Source: Bondarzewia mesenterica | Lineage: Eukaryota; Basidiomycota; Agaricomycetes; Russulales; Bondarzewiaceae | Direction of reading: 5' to 3' | DNA length: 58,506 nt | Assembly: GCA_004802705.1 (NCBI GenBank) | Contig: SGPL01000168.1 | Span: forward strand, 1 to 58,506 | Shown here: piece by piece, positions 25,195 through 38,600 of the stretch | How the letters are laid out: each line of letters starts with the position of its first letter | Position numbering within the stretch: position 1 is the stretch's first letter | Notes under the pieces: model-generated | Databases searched by the model: none | What the model was told of the DNA's origin: nothing | The model's input: only the letters and a program-made list of their open reading frames with translations | Program-made: the position numbers and the translations under genes

Positions 25195-28023
25195 ATGCCC
25201 CGTCTTCTGTTACATCGTCTCTTGGTCCTGACCGTCTCCTTGCCAGCTGTCATTTCAGCACCCTCAATACCACAGGGTGATTTTTATTTTCCATCCGTCA
25301 CATCAGCGTATTTACTCTTTCTTCGTAGCTCTGCGCATCTCTCCGGCGCTGTTTGCCTCTGAGACTTTCGACTACGTTATTGTTGGTGGAGGTACTGCAG
25401 GTCTCGTTCTTGCCTCACGTCTCACGGAAGTCCCAACGGTCCGTGTCGGCGTGATAGAGGCGGGTGCATACATTGCACCAGGGACAGACCCTCGAATAGA
25501 CCTTATTTCAGAGTATGGGGCTGCATTTGGAGACCCAGAATTCGATTGGGAGCTGCAGACCATCCCTCAAGAAGGCTTGGGCGGGCGCGTCGTAAACGAG
25601 ACTGTGTATGTGCTTTCCAAATATCACTTGTCGACATATTGAGTTGCTGATGTTCGTGCTTTTGCACCCTTCGTGCAGAGCTCGTGTCCTTGGTGGATCA
25701 AGCATGATAAACGACGTCCTCTGGCAACGCGCTTCCCGTGAAGAGTATAACTCTTGGGGGACAGTCTTGGGGAACGGACCGAGCTGGTCTTTTGATGCAC
25801 TCCAGCCCTACTTCCGCAAGGCTGAGAATTGGGATGGACCTCCAACAGTGTCATTGCCCGGTGAACGGAATCTCACAGAAGCTGCTTTGACCCCGCATGG
25901 TGAATCTGGACCCATTAAGGTAAGCCTCCCACATTGTTCATGCCTTGCATATAGATACATACTGACGCAAAGCCACGACCAAGCTGAGCTATAACAATTT
26001 CATCCCTGATCCTGTGAAGCGGGCTGTTGCAGCTGCAAACGCCCTTGGTATTCGCTCTAATGTCAATCCTGTAAGTTTCAGGACGGCCTGCACATATCTC
26101 CAAATTGAACTTTCCTTTCTCAGGATGGAGGAAACGCAACAGGTTTCTCATCACCCTTGCGAGCAGTGGATCCTCAAACAGGCACGCGATCATCCGTCGT
26201 CACCGCTTATTTCGAGCCCAGTGCACAAAGGGGAAATCTGGTAGTACTGACCGGGGCGCAGGCGACCAGAATCGTATTCGATGAAAAGAGCAAGAGCAGC
26301 ACAGCCGGATTAAAGGCAATTGGCGTTAATTTCATCGCTGGAGGGAGCAATCACACAGTCGTGGCCAAAAAAGAGGTCATCGTCTCTACAGGTAAGTTTC
26401 TATTGTGGCGAGTACTGCGTGGATTGCCTGTGTTGATCCGACTCTCTCTCTCTCTGTGTGAAGGCACGTTCAAGACGCCACAGATCCTTGAACTCTCGGG
26501 AATAGGGGATCGCAGTCTCTTGGAAAAATATGGTATTGAGGTACTCGTCGATCTTCCAGGAGTAGGTGAAAACTTGCAGGTAAGCAGGTCTGAGTATTGA
26601 CACGTAGCGCATCTGTTCCTAAGGTATTTTTTGATTTAGGACCAAACATACACGCTGTCAGATTTTGTGGTCAAAAATGGTGTTGTGACGCTAGGTTATT
26701 TTTTGTTTCAATACATCTTGGCGTCCTTCGCTAAGTCAGTTATCACCAGATCAACTCAGATTCAATGAGACGTTCGTCCAGGAGCAGCAAGCACAGTTGT
26801 GAGTAATTACAGGCAGGTATATCGAGTGCATACTGAACGCTCTCGTCCACGAAGCGCCTCGAACCACACCGGCGTTCTCACATACGATACTGGAACAACT
26901 GGAAGCACACCACTTTCAGCCTTCCTCCCACAGTCTATCATCCGCGATCTCTCCTCCCTCATGCCGTCCGCTGCCAGCAACTTGACCCCCCTGCAAAACG
27001 TGCAATACGACCTCATGCGTAAAATTATGTATGAGGGCAAAGTTGGTTGGGTTGAATTATTAATGTTGGCTGGTGGAGGTGCAGCCTCTGTGCCGGAAGA
27101 AGACACGTCGTATGTCACTCCTATCGTCTTCCATCTCGTGAGTATTTTTTTCCTCGTCCTTGTGCCCCAATATCCAACTAAGACTGGTCAATCCATGTCT
27201 TCTTAGTATCCATTCTCACGTGGTTCGGTGGTAAGCCTCACTAAACATCGAAAGGCTTTGATATCGACCGCTGAAATCAAACTATTGCAGCACATTAACT
27301 CGACCGATCCTCTGGATCCCGCCAGCATCGACCCTCAATATTTCTCTCACGACTTTGGCAAGCCTCGTCCCTGTCCCATGATAAATCGCACTGTATTGAT
27401 ATGGTTTGACACCCAGATGTGGCCATTCACGCTGTGACCATGGCATGGACGCGGAAGTGGATGCAGACGCCGCCCATGTCCGACCTGATAGAACGAGCCA
27501 ACGTACCTGACGAGGCGTCAGTCAACACAACGGAGGAATGGGCTGACTATGTCCGTGGAAATGCAATTGTGAGGACGTTCTGTAGGTTTCCATGGCTTGC
27601 GACTAATATTGGATGTTCCTGACTTCTCAGACGGCATTGCATCCGATCGGTACGTTTTATTTCTTCGCAGCCTCCTGCAATGGTCAGCTTGACGAGATAT
27701 TATGCCGAACAGGTACCGCGGCGCTCGCGCCCGAACACTTGAGAGGTGAGAATCTCCGTCCTACACCTCTCGACTTGTCTGCTCATCACTTCTGTATTCG
27801 CTTCCGAGCAGGTGTCGTCGCTCCGAACTTCAAAGTCCATCGTACCTCCAATCTCCGAGTTGTGGACGCGAGCGTGATACCCCTGACATTTGGTGTCGCA
27901 CCTTTGGCAACGGTGTACGCGATTGCGGAAAAAGTAAGTTTTGCATGCTATCCTGCGTGCGAAGGAATATGTTCATGATTTCTTCCAAAGGCGGCAGACG
28001 TCATCAAGTGGGAAGCTTGTTAA
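25195..28023 (+). CDS. Secreted GMC flavin oxidoreductase, aryl-alcohol oxidase-like
   Basis: Sixteen exons (25195-25276, 25329-25605, 25679-25919, 25984-26070, 26124-26391, 26464-26579, 26640-26694, 26750-26798, 26855-27137, 27207-27230, 27291-27357, 27417-27568, 27631-27649, 27713-27745, 27812-27933, 27991-28023) give 1908 nt and 635 residues. A signal peptide (MPRLLLHRLLVLTVSLPAVI) is followed by the FAD-binding start VIVGGGTAGLVLASRL, GMC signature 1 (VLGGSSMIND), signature 2 (TPQILELSGIG), and the C-terminal HPIGTAAL and VVDASVIPL. The family oxidises alcohols or sugars and supplies H2O2 for lignocellulose decay. The intron after 27357 has a GC donor, and the acceptor before 25984 (CCAAG) is the only one that keeps the frame. 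Exons of 19 and 24 nt are included. The substrate cannot be told from the sequence alone. Confidence 0.9.
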
Positions 28024-28286
28024 CGAAAAACCAAAGCATGACATTAGTTCATATCAGAGCACAATAACAACATCTGCCGGAACTGTCCTCATAGAATAAA
28101 TATAACTATTGGTCCACGTGCACCTTCCTACATGCTTATATCCGAGACGAAAGGATGGAGAGGAAAAGATTCAAGAGGACTGAGAACGAAGATTGAATAT
28201 ACAAGTCAGGGCCAGCCCAAAGCCATGGTATAGGGTGCAAGGTATCATGAAATCCCGAGAATCGGATAGGGCTATCGGAGGCATGC

Positions 28287-31200
28287 TCATGACGAGGCAG
28301 GGGGAATCTGGGGTAGAGGGGGAACCTCTGGGATTTGAGAAGCTTGCTTCGGTCTGTGCAACTTCTGATTCTGTTTTTCCCTCTCGCGTTTCTCCTGCTC
28401 TGCCTGCATCGTAGTCATGATCTCCAGCTGCTGCGCTATGAATTCCGATGTTCCTTCTCTGCAGCGAAGTCAGACGCTAATGAAAAACGTAAATCAAAAG
28501 CAGGAAAACAAACCTCATTCGCAGAATACGCATAATCGTCTCTCCATTGCTGACTTCCTTCTCTTGCTTCTTCTCTCGTTTGCGGTCCTTGATAGTCCCC
28601 AGGTTCCGCTGTGAGTACACACTCTTGGCACGCTTTTTCATGGACGGCTGGGCACGTAAGGTTTGTTGCATCATACGAACACATTCCTCCATCAGCAGAT
28701 CACTGTAATGCGCGAACGGCCTTTATGAGCACAGGTCAAACGTTGAGCAACGAAAAGAGATCATACGTGTGCCAATCGTAATACAATCGTATTGAAACAA
28801 CGTCGCGATATTTCTGATTCTGAAGTGTCTCCAATGGAATGGGGCCTTCTCCTTCTGCGAAGAAGTAATCTCGGAGGAACTGAACGACGTAATGAGCTAG
28901 GTGAGCTTGAGATGCGGAAGACATGCATACCTTTAGCCACTTAAATACAATATCTACTTCTTTGTCGCTCAAAGGTTTCATCTCGCTTGGAGCATCTGAC
29001 AAAGGAGGGATGAGCAACCCTTCGATGACCATCAAGATCTCCTTCCACAGTCGCATCATGACCATCTCCTTCGTGGCGTCGCTCAGGTAAGTGTTTAAAG
29101 TCGGCAGGTTGGCGTCGAAGTAGTCGAACAGGGGCACGATGGCCTGCTCGATCTCAACATCAGACAGCTCCTCAGGCTTGATACGTGGTTTTTCAAACTG
29201 AGGAAGTGGTATTTGTGGATCGGCGGAAGAACTGCCAAGAGCGGAGCGATAAAGGGCTGTTACGTTGCCTAGGGCCTTGTTGTAGTCAAGACCAGAGTTG
29301 CCAGTCTTCACAAGCGTCTTGAGCACGTTTCTGGAGAGCGATTGACGGATGAGCGGAGACATCTGCACAAAGGGCGATTGAATCTTCATGCATCCATATA
29401 GAAAAAATGGCACCAACCTTGTCAATGAAAATCCTGACCATATCACCTTCCCCACGTTTCAAAGACCGGAAAGCTCGCCCGAAATAGAACTGAATGTCGT
29501 CTTTCTCACCCTCCATACTCACTCGAAGCAAGATCCGGCCTTCAGTCTCCAGATCCAACCACAAGTCGTGCACCATCAAGTCACCAAATCGCCGAGGGTC
29601 GAGACAGATGTAGGCTCGTCCCACAGTATCATGCTTGCCGACTAGTGCTCGATCGCGGACGCTAACCATTAGCCAGAGCGGCTTGTCGACCGATACGTCA
29701 ACTGTCTCGTCCCCTGTGATAGGAATGTTCAACACGTTGATGTGAAGGAAAAATGCGCGTGGTACGTACAGCGTGGGTTTAATGTCTCATAGATCGTGCG
29801 CGTCTTTGCTAATCGATTTCCGGCCTCGTCGCTCAGTGTGACAAAAGTGTCCAAATTCGACGACGGGTTACTATCCAGTGGCACAAGATCCTCAGCGATG
29901 ACAATCTTGACTGTGAATAGAAAACGCTGCCGCTCGATCTTGTCCGGAGGTGGTGGTCCATGCTGCTCGATAATTTCGGCAAGCTTGTCTGCCCCCATCT
30001 GGTTGTACATGTTGTCAAGCAGATTGCGCGCCGCGTCAATATTGTTCAACTTGACGCAGGATGCCGCCTGGAAGTTGAAAGGTTCAACCTTCTTCTCGCC
30101 TTGGGTAAGTTGCTTGGCTTTCTCCAACCATGCCGAAGATTTTTGAGGTTGTAGGAAATCGGATGGCCTGGGGAACATTTCGGTCATGAAGAGCTCCTCG
30201 ATATTGCGGCAGTATTGCTCCACGGCTTTGCTGATGGTCTATAAGAGCTGAATCAGCGTGTGAATCGGTACAGCATAACGGTTATGCAGACCTTGGCCAA
30301 GCTAGTGAAGAATCGAGCTTCTTGATACTGATCGGACCATTCCAAGTCCTGCAAGAAGTTGATGGGGCTGCGGAGAGAGTCAAACAAGTCAACGATTGAT
30401 GAACTGTGGCCCTCTGCGCCTTCGGCCTCAAACTATTAAACATTGTGAGCCAAGATGAAGGCAGTATTCCATTGCCAGTACACAAACCTTGTCAGCTGCG
30501 ATCGCCTACAAAAGATCCGTCAATCAGGAGATCTGCATACAATATGTCAAAGACTCACCGCCTCCACCCACTGAGTCGTCTTATTATCAGTGTTCAAAAG
30601 CCACTGCCGCACATAGGGCTCAAAGAACAATCCCAAATCAAAATCAATATGTTGACTGAAATTCAACGTTCAGCATGTCAACGAAAAGGAGTGTAAATCC
30701 GACCTACTCGGGACAGAATGCCTCATGCATACTTAGCAGAATTTGTGTACGACGATAAAGCGAAAAAATGTCCTGAATGGGGACGTCGGGCGTCGGACCG
30801 TTCATGGACGACTCGAACAATCGTTTTTGAGATGCATCAAGGTCATGAACGAACATGGGAATCAGCACTTCCACGACAAGTGCGACGAGGTCCACTTGCC
30901 TACAATGAACCAGGTCCATTAGTGCAAGCAAAGCAAAACAGATAAATGGCTAACGTACGCAAGCAATGGTTCAGGAAATCTCTTATCCAAGGTCTTCGCC
31001 GCCTTTTCCATCTCATCCGTCATTAACAAGAGTGGCAATGCCCTGTTCACTCCAGGAGCAGCCTGTAGTTCGGAGATCTTCTGCTCGTAGTACTGCGCTG
31101 CGACGGTCCGTATCCTGTCTTTGATATCCTGCATTCGTGCGCTGATATCTACATCGAATCGCTCCAGTAGCCCAGTCTTTTTTACTTGCTCCAGAACTTC

Positions 31201-33231
31201 CAGGAAATGGATTATATCGTCCTGCTTGAGTGATGGGATCACATCCATAGCTTGGTAAATTGAAGCGAGGCACACGCTGTACAGCCCGCCGTATGTATTG
31301 ACGAGATATTCAGACTACAAGTGTTCTGTGAGTGCAATAGGGCACCACTTGGAATGAAGACGTACATCTTGTATTGGCCAGTTCTCATAATTGATCTCAT
31401 GCAGGACCTTCGCAACTGATCCAAGGGCCTCGGGAATGCAATCAAAGGGTACTTCTCTACGCTCATACAGCTGTTTGATAAGATCCAAGAAACATGCAGC
31501 TCGGTAGGGCTGCGAAATGCGCCAGCGCAAAGCACACTCGTTGATCAGTTCAATGTGCGGAGGAGATAGGATACCCAAGGAAACTTGGTCATCGTCGTCA
31601 ACGTTTGGATCGCGCATGGCCTGAAGATCAGCATTAAGACAATACTCCTGCAGCCGCTTGTAGTACTTCTTGGGGTTAGGAGGAATATAGGTGAAGTTGT
31701 GGCCTATTTGAACCTCGTCATCACCATCCAATTCATCCGTACTCACGTTGACGAAGTCGAAGTCAGTAATATTCTGCGAAAGAGCGAGGATAGAGCGCCG
31801 GCTGCTAATCGAGGCATTGCGTGAGGCCGCAGTAGGCGAGTATGGTGCGTTCGAGCCGTATACCGATCCTGGCCGTGCGCCTCCTCGAGAAGATACGCTG
31901 TCTGAAGTAGTGGATTTGGCTAGTTCAGGGTTAAACTGGACCAGCACTACCATTAACTGAGAAAGGTGCGATGTTTCGAGGGTCTTCCAGTAGTTCCACG
32001 CTTCTTCACTGTCAAAATCGTCGCGTTGGCCGGGGAAGGGCTCGCCCGCTGAAATATTCTTCAAACAAGTCTATGCACAGTAACTGATTGAGCACGACAC
32101 GCCTGTAACGCCTACCTTTTCCAACGCACCTTAAGATCAAGAAGAGCAGCCTGGTGGGTAGGTATGAGATGATCCAAATGTAAAGAAAACGGATGTCCAA
32201 AAACTTACTCGCTCGGTACAATACGCTCTCATCTTTTCAACCTCGCGTTGTAAAAGATCGGCTCGAATTTGAAACAACTTCGAAACGGTCATCACTAGCG
32301 GCATATCTGTGACGCTCGTACTAAGGCCAGGTGCCGAATAGATGGAGTCCCGATCCCTCGACGTGGAAGACGACTCGTATCCGGAGTCGCTTGGGACCTG
32401 GGTTGGTGGAGCTAGCTTGGCAGCATACATATCCAGCCGGCTTGTTAACTCCGGTTGGACGTGGCTGATACTACGCAAGCATTCCCGCAACAGCTTGACG
32501 AACTGTGCGATGTGATTATTGAGCTCCATCTTCCATCCTTCGCCCGAAAGCGTCGGGTCCTTCTTGAGAATCCCAGTCGCATGTGTCGCAAACATAAGGA
32601 TGAGCTCCTCGATCTTGCGATTTTCCTTCATCTGCCGTTTGAAGGTTTCCACTTTGAATTGCCCATAAAATACTGCCATCGTCCTGCGAATAAGTTGGTC
32701 TGAATAGCTGTACAACACGTCAGCCACTAGCACCATACGGGCAGGATACGCCGAATGTTTAAACGCACGCAGCATCCTTTCCCATGGCGATATCCTCCAA
32801 TCTATGCTCTAGAACCTTCAAGAGTTTCTCCGGAAACTTGACGCTCTTTGGGCCGTCGCGAAGAGAGTCCTTAAAGAGATCGCCGATGGAGATGATAGAG
32901 TTAGATATAGCGCCCGATATGCGTGATGAATGTTCGCGCGGGGTCTCTCCATTGCTGGTGCTTGAGCTCGGAGTAGTGAGGGGCTTTGGCTGAATGAGAT
33001 AGCTGAGAAAACTGAGGAAAACTTTGGTCGGAACAGTTCAAGAGACAGGACAGAAGAACCTAAACTCACGCTACTCGGAGCACGTAACTACCGCATTCAT
33101 GAAACGGTCAATACGGACACAAGTATGACATTGCGAAAAGATACGCACTTAAACAGATCCTCATCGGTCACTCGGTGTTTTGAAACGCGCCGCTCGTGCG
33201 AGTATGTAGAGTCATAACTGCGTCGTGACAT
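28287..33231 (-). CDS. Munc13/Unc13-like protein with MUN region and C2 domain
   Basis: Seventeen exons (33149-33231, 33070-33087, 32769-33002, 32209-32707, 32130-32150, 31366-32070, 30959-31314, 30708-30899, 30559-30655, 30488-30505, 30292-30432, 29770-30238, 29418-29713, 28931-29362, 28767-28879, 28514-28702, 28287-28458) give 4035 nt and 1344 residues with every junction in frame. The long helical N-terminal half matches the MUN/MHD1 layout. A C2 domain follows near residues 900-1030 (VKIVIAEDLVPLD, DTFVTL, NPRWDETVDV, GRAYICLD), then an MHD2-like helical end. Fungal relatives such as fission-yeast Ync13 and Git1 act in exocytosis, cytokinesis and glucose signalling. Three exons are only 18-21 nt. 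The loop aspartates of the C2 domain look partly kept, so calcium binding is possible but unproven. Confidence 0.88.
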
Positions 33232-34739
33232 ATCGCGCGCCCTAATGCCTGAGCAGATCCTAGACACTGTACAAGACAAAGGAAAAGACGCAAGACCAGC
33301 CACGTAACGCGGATTGAAGGCAGCAAGCACTTAATGTTGATCAGACGGTGATCAGAGCGTGAAGGGAAAACAGTGTTCAGGCAGGGGACACTGCACAAGT
33401 AGGCAATCCGTCGCCGACGCTGGAATTCCGGAATATGACGCGAAATTACTTAGCATGGACAGTTGCTCAAAAATGGTAATATTTTCCCATTACCTTGCTT
33501 ACAAGGTCGTAATTGTGGCGTCGTCACTTTCCGACTCAGCACTGACCGTACTGATCTCCTGGCCCACAATAAGTTGCCAATAAATCTCTCTATGATATAC
33601 AGTGCCCCACATTCCACTGGACCCCCAGCCCCACTTGTTAGGGCGTTTGGGAGATCAGACTGTCCGAGTTGCCCGAGACAGCCCGTTCAGGCGCCGCTGG
33701 ATGTACTGCGACTTACATTATCATTCTAGCCCTTTCAGGCGCTTTTGCATGGCTGGACGTTCCTCACTCTGCTGCATCTATACGCCTTATATATTCGAAT
33801 GGTCCTATAATTGATCAAGCAACTGGTAAGCTTCCCCCAAGCGAACAGATGGCCTTGAGATACTCAAAACGCGTGCCTGGCACTCGCGACACTTAAGCCG
33901 ATTGTTAACAGGCCCGCGTCATGACCCCAGCCGCCAGCGTTCAAGCCATTCAAGACGTCGACGGACCTGTTAGGTCTACTCATTGTATTCATTCTCCTCT
34001 CTAGTAAGTCAATCAGCTTTTCGATTAGGACACGGCCAGTAAGACACGACGCTGCAGCTTGGAGCGCAGCGTTTCTCGATGACTGATTTCGAGTGATATT
34101 TTTTCTAAATTCTACTTCCTCGGCCTTCCTCTCTGTTTTCCACTCCTCGCGGCCTCTATAAAAACACGGCGTTGCTCACTTTTCTTGAATGGTGCAAACT
34201 GATTCTGATTGTCAGACTTATGCACTCGAGGGTGAATATTGACACGCCGCAGGTTTCGATGGGTTTACTCTCAGCTTGATACTCTGGAACGATGTTTGAG
34301 CCAATCGTCGTTTTCGGAAATTTGAAAGGTCTCCTGCATTCCTTACATGCTACCTATGATCGCATTCTGGGTGAAATTCTCGAGGACTATCACGAATATG
34401 CTCCCAGCATCTGCAGTGGCTCGCTTTTTCCCTGCGTCCTTTGACTATCAGGGAGCTTGCCGAGGTCATTATGGTTAATTCTGACAACTGGCCTCCTTGA
34501 TTTGTCCTTGATTTGACCCTGGAGGTCGGCCTCATGACCCATGACCGACGCGCTTCAGCTTACAGTGTCGATGCAAGACTTGCCGATGCATTCATCTCGC
34601 ATACGTGTCTAGCCTATCTTCTACATTTTGGATGACAGTGCGCCCCAGCGTTTTCCATTGGCTGATTATGCAGCTCGGTATCCTGGAAGTTGTTATGCTA
34701 TGTCGTCTCCGGTCTATCATGCTGCTTGAAGACATGCTG
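33232..34739. other. Gene-poor stretch left of ankyrin debris
   Basis: Promoter of the Munc13-like gene, followed by about 1.2 kb with no recognised gene. A TATAAAAA at about 34157 is followed by a short ATG frame at 34189 that I could not extend into a gene. Free frames at 33600-33900 match no family known to me. Confidence 0.45.
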
Positions 34740-35310
34740 TGCTTTTCTACTGAAGGAGGGTGCGCACGTCAACACGCAAAAGGGCAAGTACGGCAGACTG
34801 CCTCTGAACCATACAACCCTGCCTGAAGCGCATTGACGTCCGCGCCCTTCTCCAGAAGTATCTGCACGACAATGTGGTGACGTGAGAGGAAGCTGGCTGC
34901 AGCGCATGCCCAAAGGGCTAATTTGACTGTATTACCGGAATAAAATCATCCGGAGTGAGTGGCCAAAATGACTTGTTTCGTGCAAGGGATCATCAACCCA
35001 TTGCAAGGTCAATTTCATCCATCTAATGGTTTGCACTTCGCTGAACTTGGCCGGGTGAAATGGGACATTAAAAAGGCTAATTTCATCCGTTTTAAAGACA
35101 CCCTCATACGGATGAAAGTTACAGCTTTCCAGTGGAATTCATCTGGCTGATGGATTATAATTCCTTTTATTTCAGGTGATCAACCGGGTGGTTTTCATCC
35201 TTTCCGGACCCCGTAGTGGAGCATTGCAGTGATACCCTCCATACGCGTTGACGTCTGCGCCCTTCTCAGTAAGTAGCCGCTCGACGGCCTTGTGAGTGAC
35301 CGCAATCTGA
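34740..35310. pseudogene. Scattered ankyrin-repeat fragments in both orientations
   Basis: Three isolated pieces of ankyrin units are readable. On the plus strand, about 34748-34800 codes for a unit with EGAHVNTQKGKYG. On the minus strand, about 34826-34880 holds VQILLEKGADVNA, and about 35225-35310 holds VERLLTEKGADVNAYGG. None is longer than one repeat, and the opposite orientations show rearrangement. They resemble the units in the relic at 10279-11119 and are probably debris of related STAND/ankyrin genes. Between them, 34930-35200 is A/T-rich with repeated TTTCATCC words but no clear element. Confidence 0.6.
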
Positions 35311-35631
35311 CGCCGCCTACAGTTAAAAGATGAGGCGTACGTTAAGGCGCGCAAGTTCGGCAAAGTTGCTTCAGGTTCGATCGATGTCATGCGGTTGACA
35401 GTGGACCGAGGCTAATGCAGGGTTCTATCGAGTCAGTTTGAGACCGAATTACGCAGTGAATGATATCAGAATATTATTGTACAAGATATTGATAGACGAC
35501 CCTCCAAGACATACATCTACAGTGGAATGCAAAAAAGTCATGTATTAGAGCGACAGTCCAGCAGAGACAAGAGCTCGTCGTTGACGAAGACGAGACCAGT
35601 CATAGAGTAATAAGTCTACATTCAGGATCAC
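35311..35631. other. 3' flank of the Lhs1-like gene
   Basis: Spacer with no recognised gene. It probably contains the 3' untranslated region of the gene ending at 35632. Confidence 0.5.
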
Positions 35632-38600
35632 CTACAACTCATCCCGCGCTTTCGAACTGCTCTCTGGCCCCGACGAACTCGAACTACTAGTACTCCCTGA
35701 AGAACTCGAGCCATTCGAGCTGCTACTCGTCTTCTTCACTCGCGGCGGTTTCTTCAACGCCAACTTTTGCAACGCCATCTCTAATGTCTTTGCCCGCTCC
35801 TTCATCTCCTTCGTCTCGATCACCGGGTCCTCGTTCATGTTTACTGACTTTTGCTTCTCCACCCACTCGTTTAGCCATACCTCGTGTTCCTTGAGCGTTT
35901 TCTCCAGCCCGGCAAGCTCGTCGCGGGTATACTTTCCCTGGACGCCTGTCTTTTCCTCCTCGGTCAAGTTCTGCTTGGCCTCCCCGAGGAACATGCGAGT
36001 GTGCCAATTCCACATTTGGCTGTTGTTCAGCGCACGAGGGAACTCCTCGATCTCCGCATAACGGTGGACCACAGGCCGTTCAAGGGACCTGTATCCCAGC
36101 ATCAGCATAATGAAGAGTAATTAACGATGTAGATACTCACTCAAGCTCACTTCGTTTCGCGATGAAATCAGAGGTTTCTGCGGCCTCTACCTTATCGTGG
36201 AACCAGCGCGACACCTCTTCCAACTTATGAGAGAGCATCCGTCTTTCCGAGTCCTTCGAACATTTCATGAAGGGTGTTTGCTCTTCGCTGTCCAGCAGGT
36301 CCCGCAGGCGGTAAAGGTAGCTCTCTAGCGCGTTCCGCTGCTCCTCTTTCTGTGCTACCACAGCTTCCTGTGCTTCCATGGCGAGCAATCTGCGCAACTA
36401 TGAGTCAAAAGCTTCGATAATTGAAGTGTCAAATACCTTTGACGGGCTTCGCGTTTATCCTCTAGGGACATAGGCGCAACAGACGTGAACCTCACATCTA
36501 CATTTAACGGGATCGAGTTCAAATTCGGTGACGATGTTTTCGTTCCTTTGGCCGAAGGGGCAGTAGAAGACGAGTCAGCAACCGGCGCCGACGAGTCTTC
36601 TCCAGAGGATGAGGAGGAAGCACCATCACCAAAGAAACTTTTTAATTTACCTAGACAATTACAGTATGTCAGTGAACATGACGTGGTAAACAAAAAATGT
36701 TTTACCTGCAATCGTATCGTCCTTAGCCTCCACGAATGCGATAGCTTCCGGGACCGAGATGAAACCAGATTCAGACAACTGAATCGTAGCCTTGACCACA
36801 GGATCGACTCCGCCGCTTTCCGTCAAGTTCGCAAACGCTTCTTGGATGCCAGTAATCTTCACCTCGAGGAGCTCCGTCGGGAACTCACTAAATTCTAGCA
36901 ACGTCAGCTGGGCTCGTATGTCCGAACCATAGAGAACTCACGGTGCTGGCGGCCACTTGTAGGCAAACTGCAGGTCGAAATCGCCTCTTCGTTTCAACGT
37001 GAGTGTCTTCTTCGTTCCTGTCTTTGATCCCTGCGAAAATATAGTAGATGTAATCGTCCGCGGGCGTATACCAGGTCCTTCTGCCTTCGTCTCTGCCAAG
37101 TAAGACGCGACGACATCGTACGGGGTAAGGTCTTGAACCTTGATGTCACGCGTGCGGAATTGACGACTCAGGCTTGCACCATGGAGAGCAGCGCCTGATT
37201 CGAAAAGGTCAAAGCAGTGACTCGATGGACGATAGTCCCAGACTTACTTACCAAGGACAGCAGCTTCATCAGCATTGACGTTCATAGCGATCTTGCTCTC
37301 CCCAACAGCATTCTTAACTGCAGCTTGTACCATGGGCGTCCTTGAAGCACCGCCAGTCAAGATGACAGAATTAATGTCTGCCTGCCCGAGTTGTCAGTAT
37401 CAGTGGTAGGTATTCTGGGATATGACAATTCACCAGTGTCAACCCGGCTTGATCCAGAGCGTCGTAGATGGGCTGGGCGAAGCGGTCTTTGATGTCATAA
37501 CACGCATCCTCTAGCGCAGCTCTAGTGACTTTAGTTCTAAAATCGATGTCATATGCCAAACTCTCAATCTGTATGCACCGTTCAGTAGAGTTCCATTCAA
37601 CTAACCACTCAAGGAAACCCACCGTAGACGAGGCCTCGGTATTGGCACTCAAAATCGCCTTGACGCGACCGGCCTCCTTCCAAAGCTTCGCCATGGCCTT
37701 CGGGTCACTTCGAATATCTCCTCCATACCTCTTCGAGAAGTCCGCAATGAGAATGTCCCTCAAGCGTCTATCAATCTCCGTACCTCCCACAATCCTGTCA
37801 TACCCAATGCCATTGACCGTGACCTGAGTCGCGTCCTTCCCACCCTTCCCTTTGGAATCCCCCGAAGCAGGCGAGAACGTGACGACTGTCGCGCGCGTAG
37901 ATGAAGCACCGGCATCGTAGATGACATGCCGCTCCGGTTCCGGGAACGAACGCGTCATGGCATAGTTGACGGCGACCGCCGTGCCGTCGTTGATCAGCGT
38001 CAACAGCTTGAGCCCAGCAATTTCGACGGCGTCCGCAATGGCGTCGCGCTCGAATTGGGTATAAAATGGCGGAACGGTGATGATGACGTCCTGCACGCGT
38101 TCACCTGCCGCCTCCTCCGCAAGCTGCCTCACGTATGCGAATTGGTGTGCGACGAGCTCTTCGACATCCCAGGTCTTCCCTCCGGGTTTAGGAATTCCCA
38201 CCGTGAAGCGGCTCGAGGCGACAAGAGTGGGTGTAGATATGGTGGTATAATAGTTCACAATTTCGGCATTCCCGGGTACGCCGAGGAGGTATTTGAGGGA
38301 GTTGAAGGAATCTTTGGGAAATCGTGAAGCCTACAAGGTGTTCTCGTCAGCTATTCGAATCAGGGCAAGGTGATCCCGCACAACGCGGACTTGATGCGAG
38401 GATGCTACGCGCATATATTTTACATGCTTGTTAGAGTACGACAGCACCGAGACCATAGTTCACCCATTCGTGGTCCGAACGCAACTACTCACCAAGTTGA
38501 ACGCGTCCGAGCCAAACAACCGCTCTCCATTCTTCCAAGCAACCGACGACTGAATCTTTCTCTTCGAATCCTTGTTCAAGAGAACGTCAAATGGGATCCC

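Noticed and set aside
25920..25983. Apparent frameshift in the GMC gene after exon 3.
   Set aside because: It arises only if the AAAG acceptor at about 25972 is used. The CCAAG acceptor at 25983 restores the conserved reading, so the gene is intact.
34157..34300. TATAAAAA followed by a short ATG frame that could be spliced by a 27-nt intron.
   Set aside because: The intron would be far shorter than any other here, and the product is not recognisable.
34930..35200. Possible MITE suggested by repeated TTTCATCC words.
   Set aside because: The candidate ends do not form inverted repeats, and no target duplication is seen.
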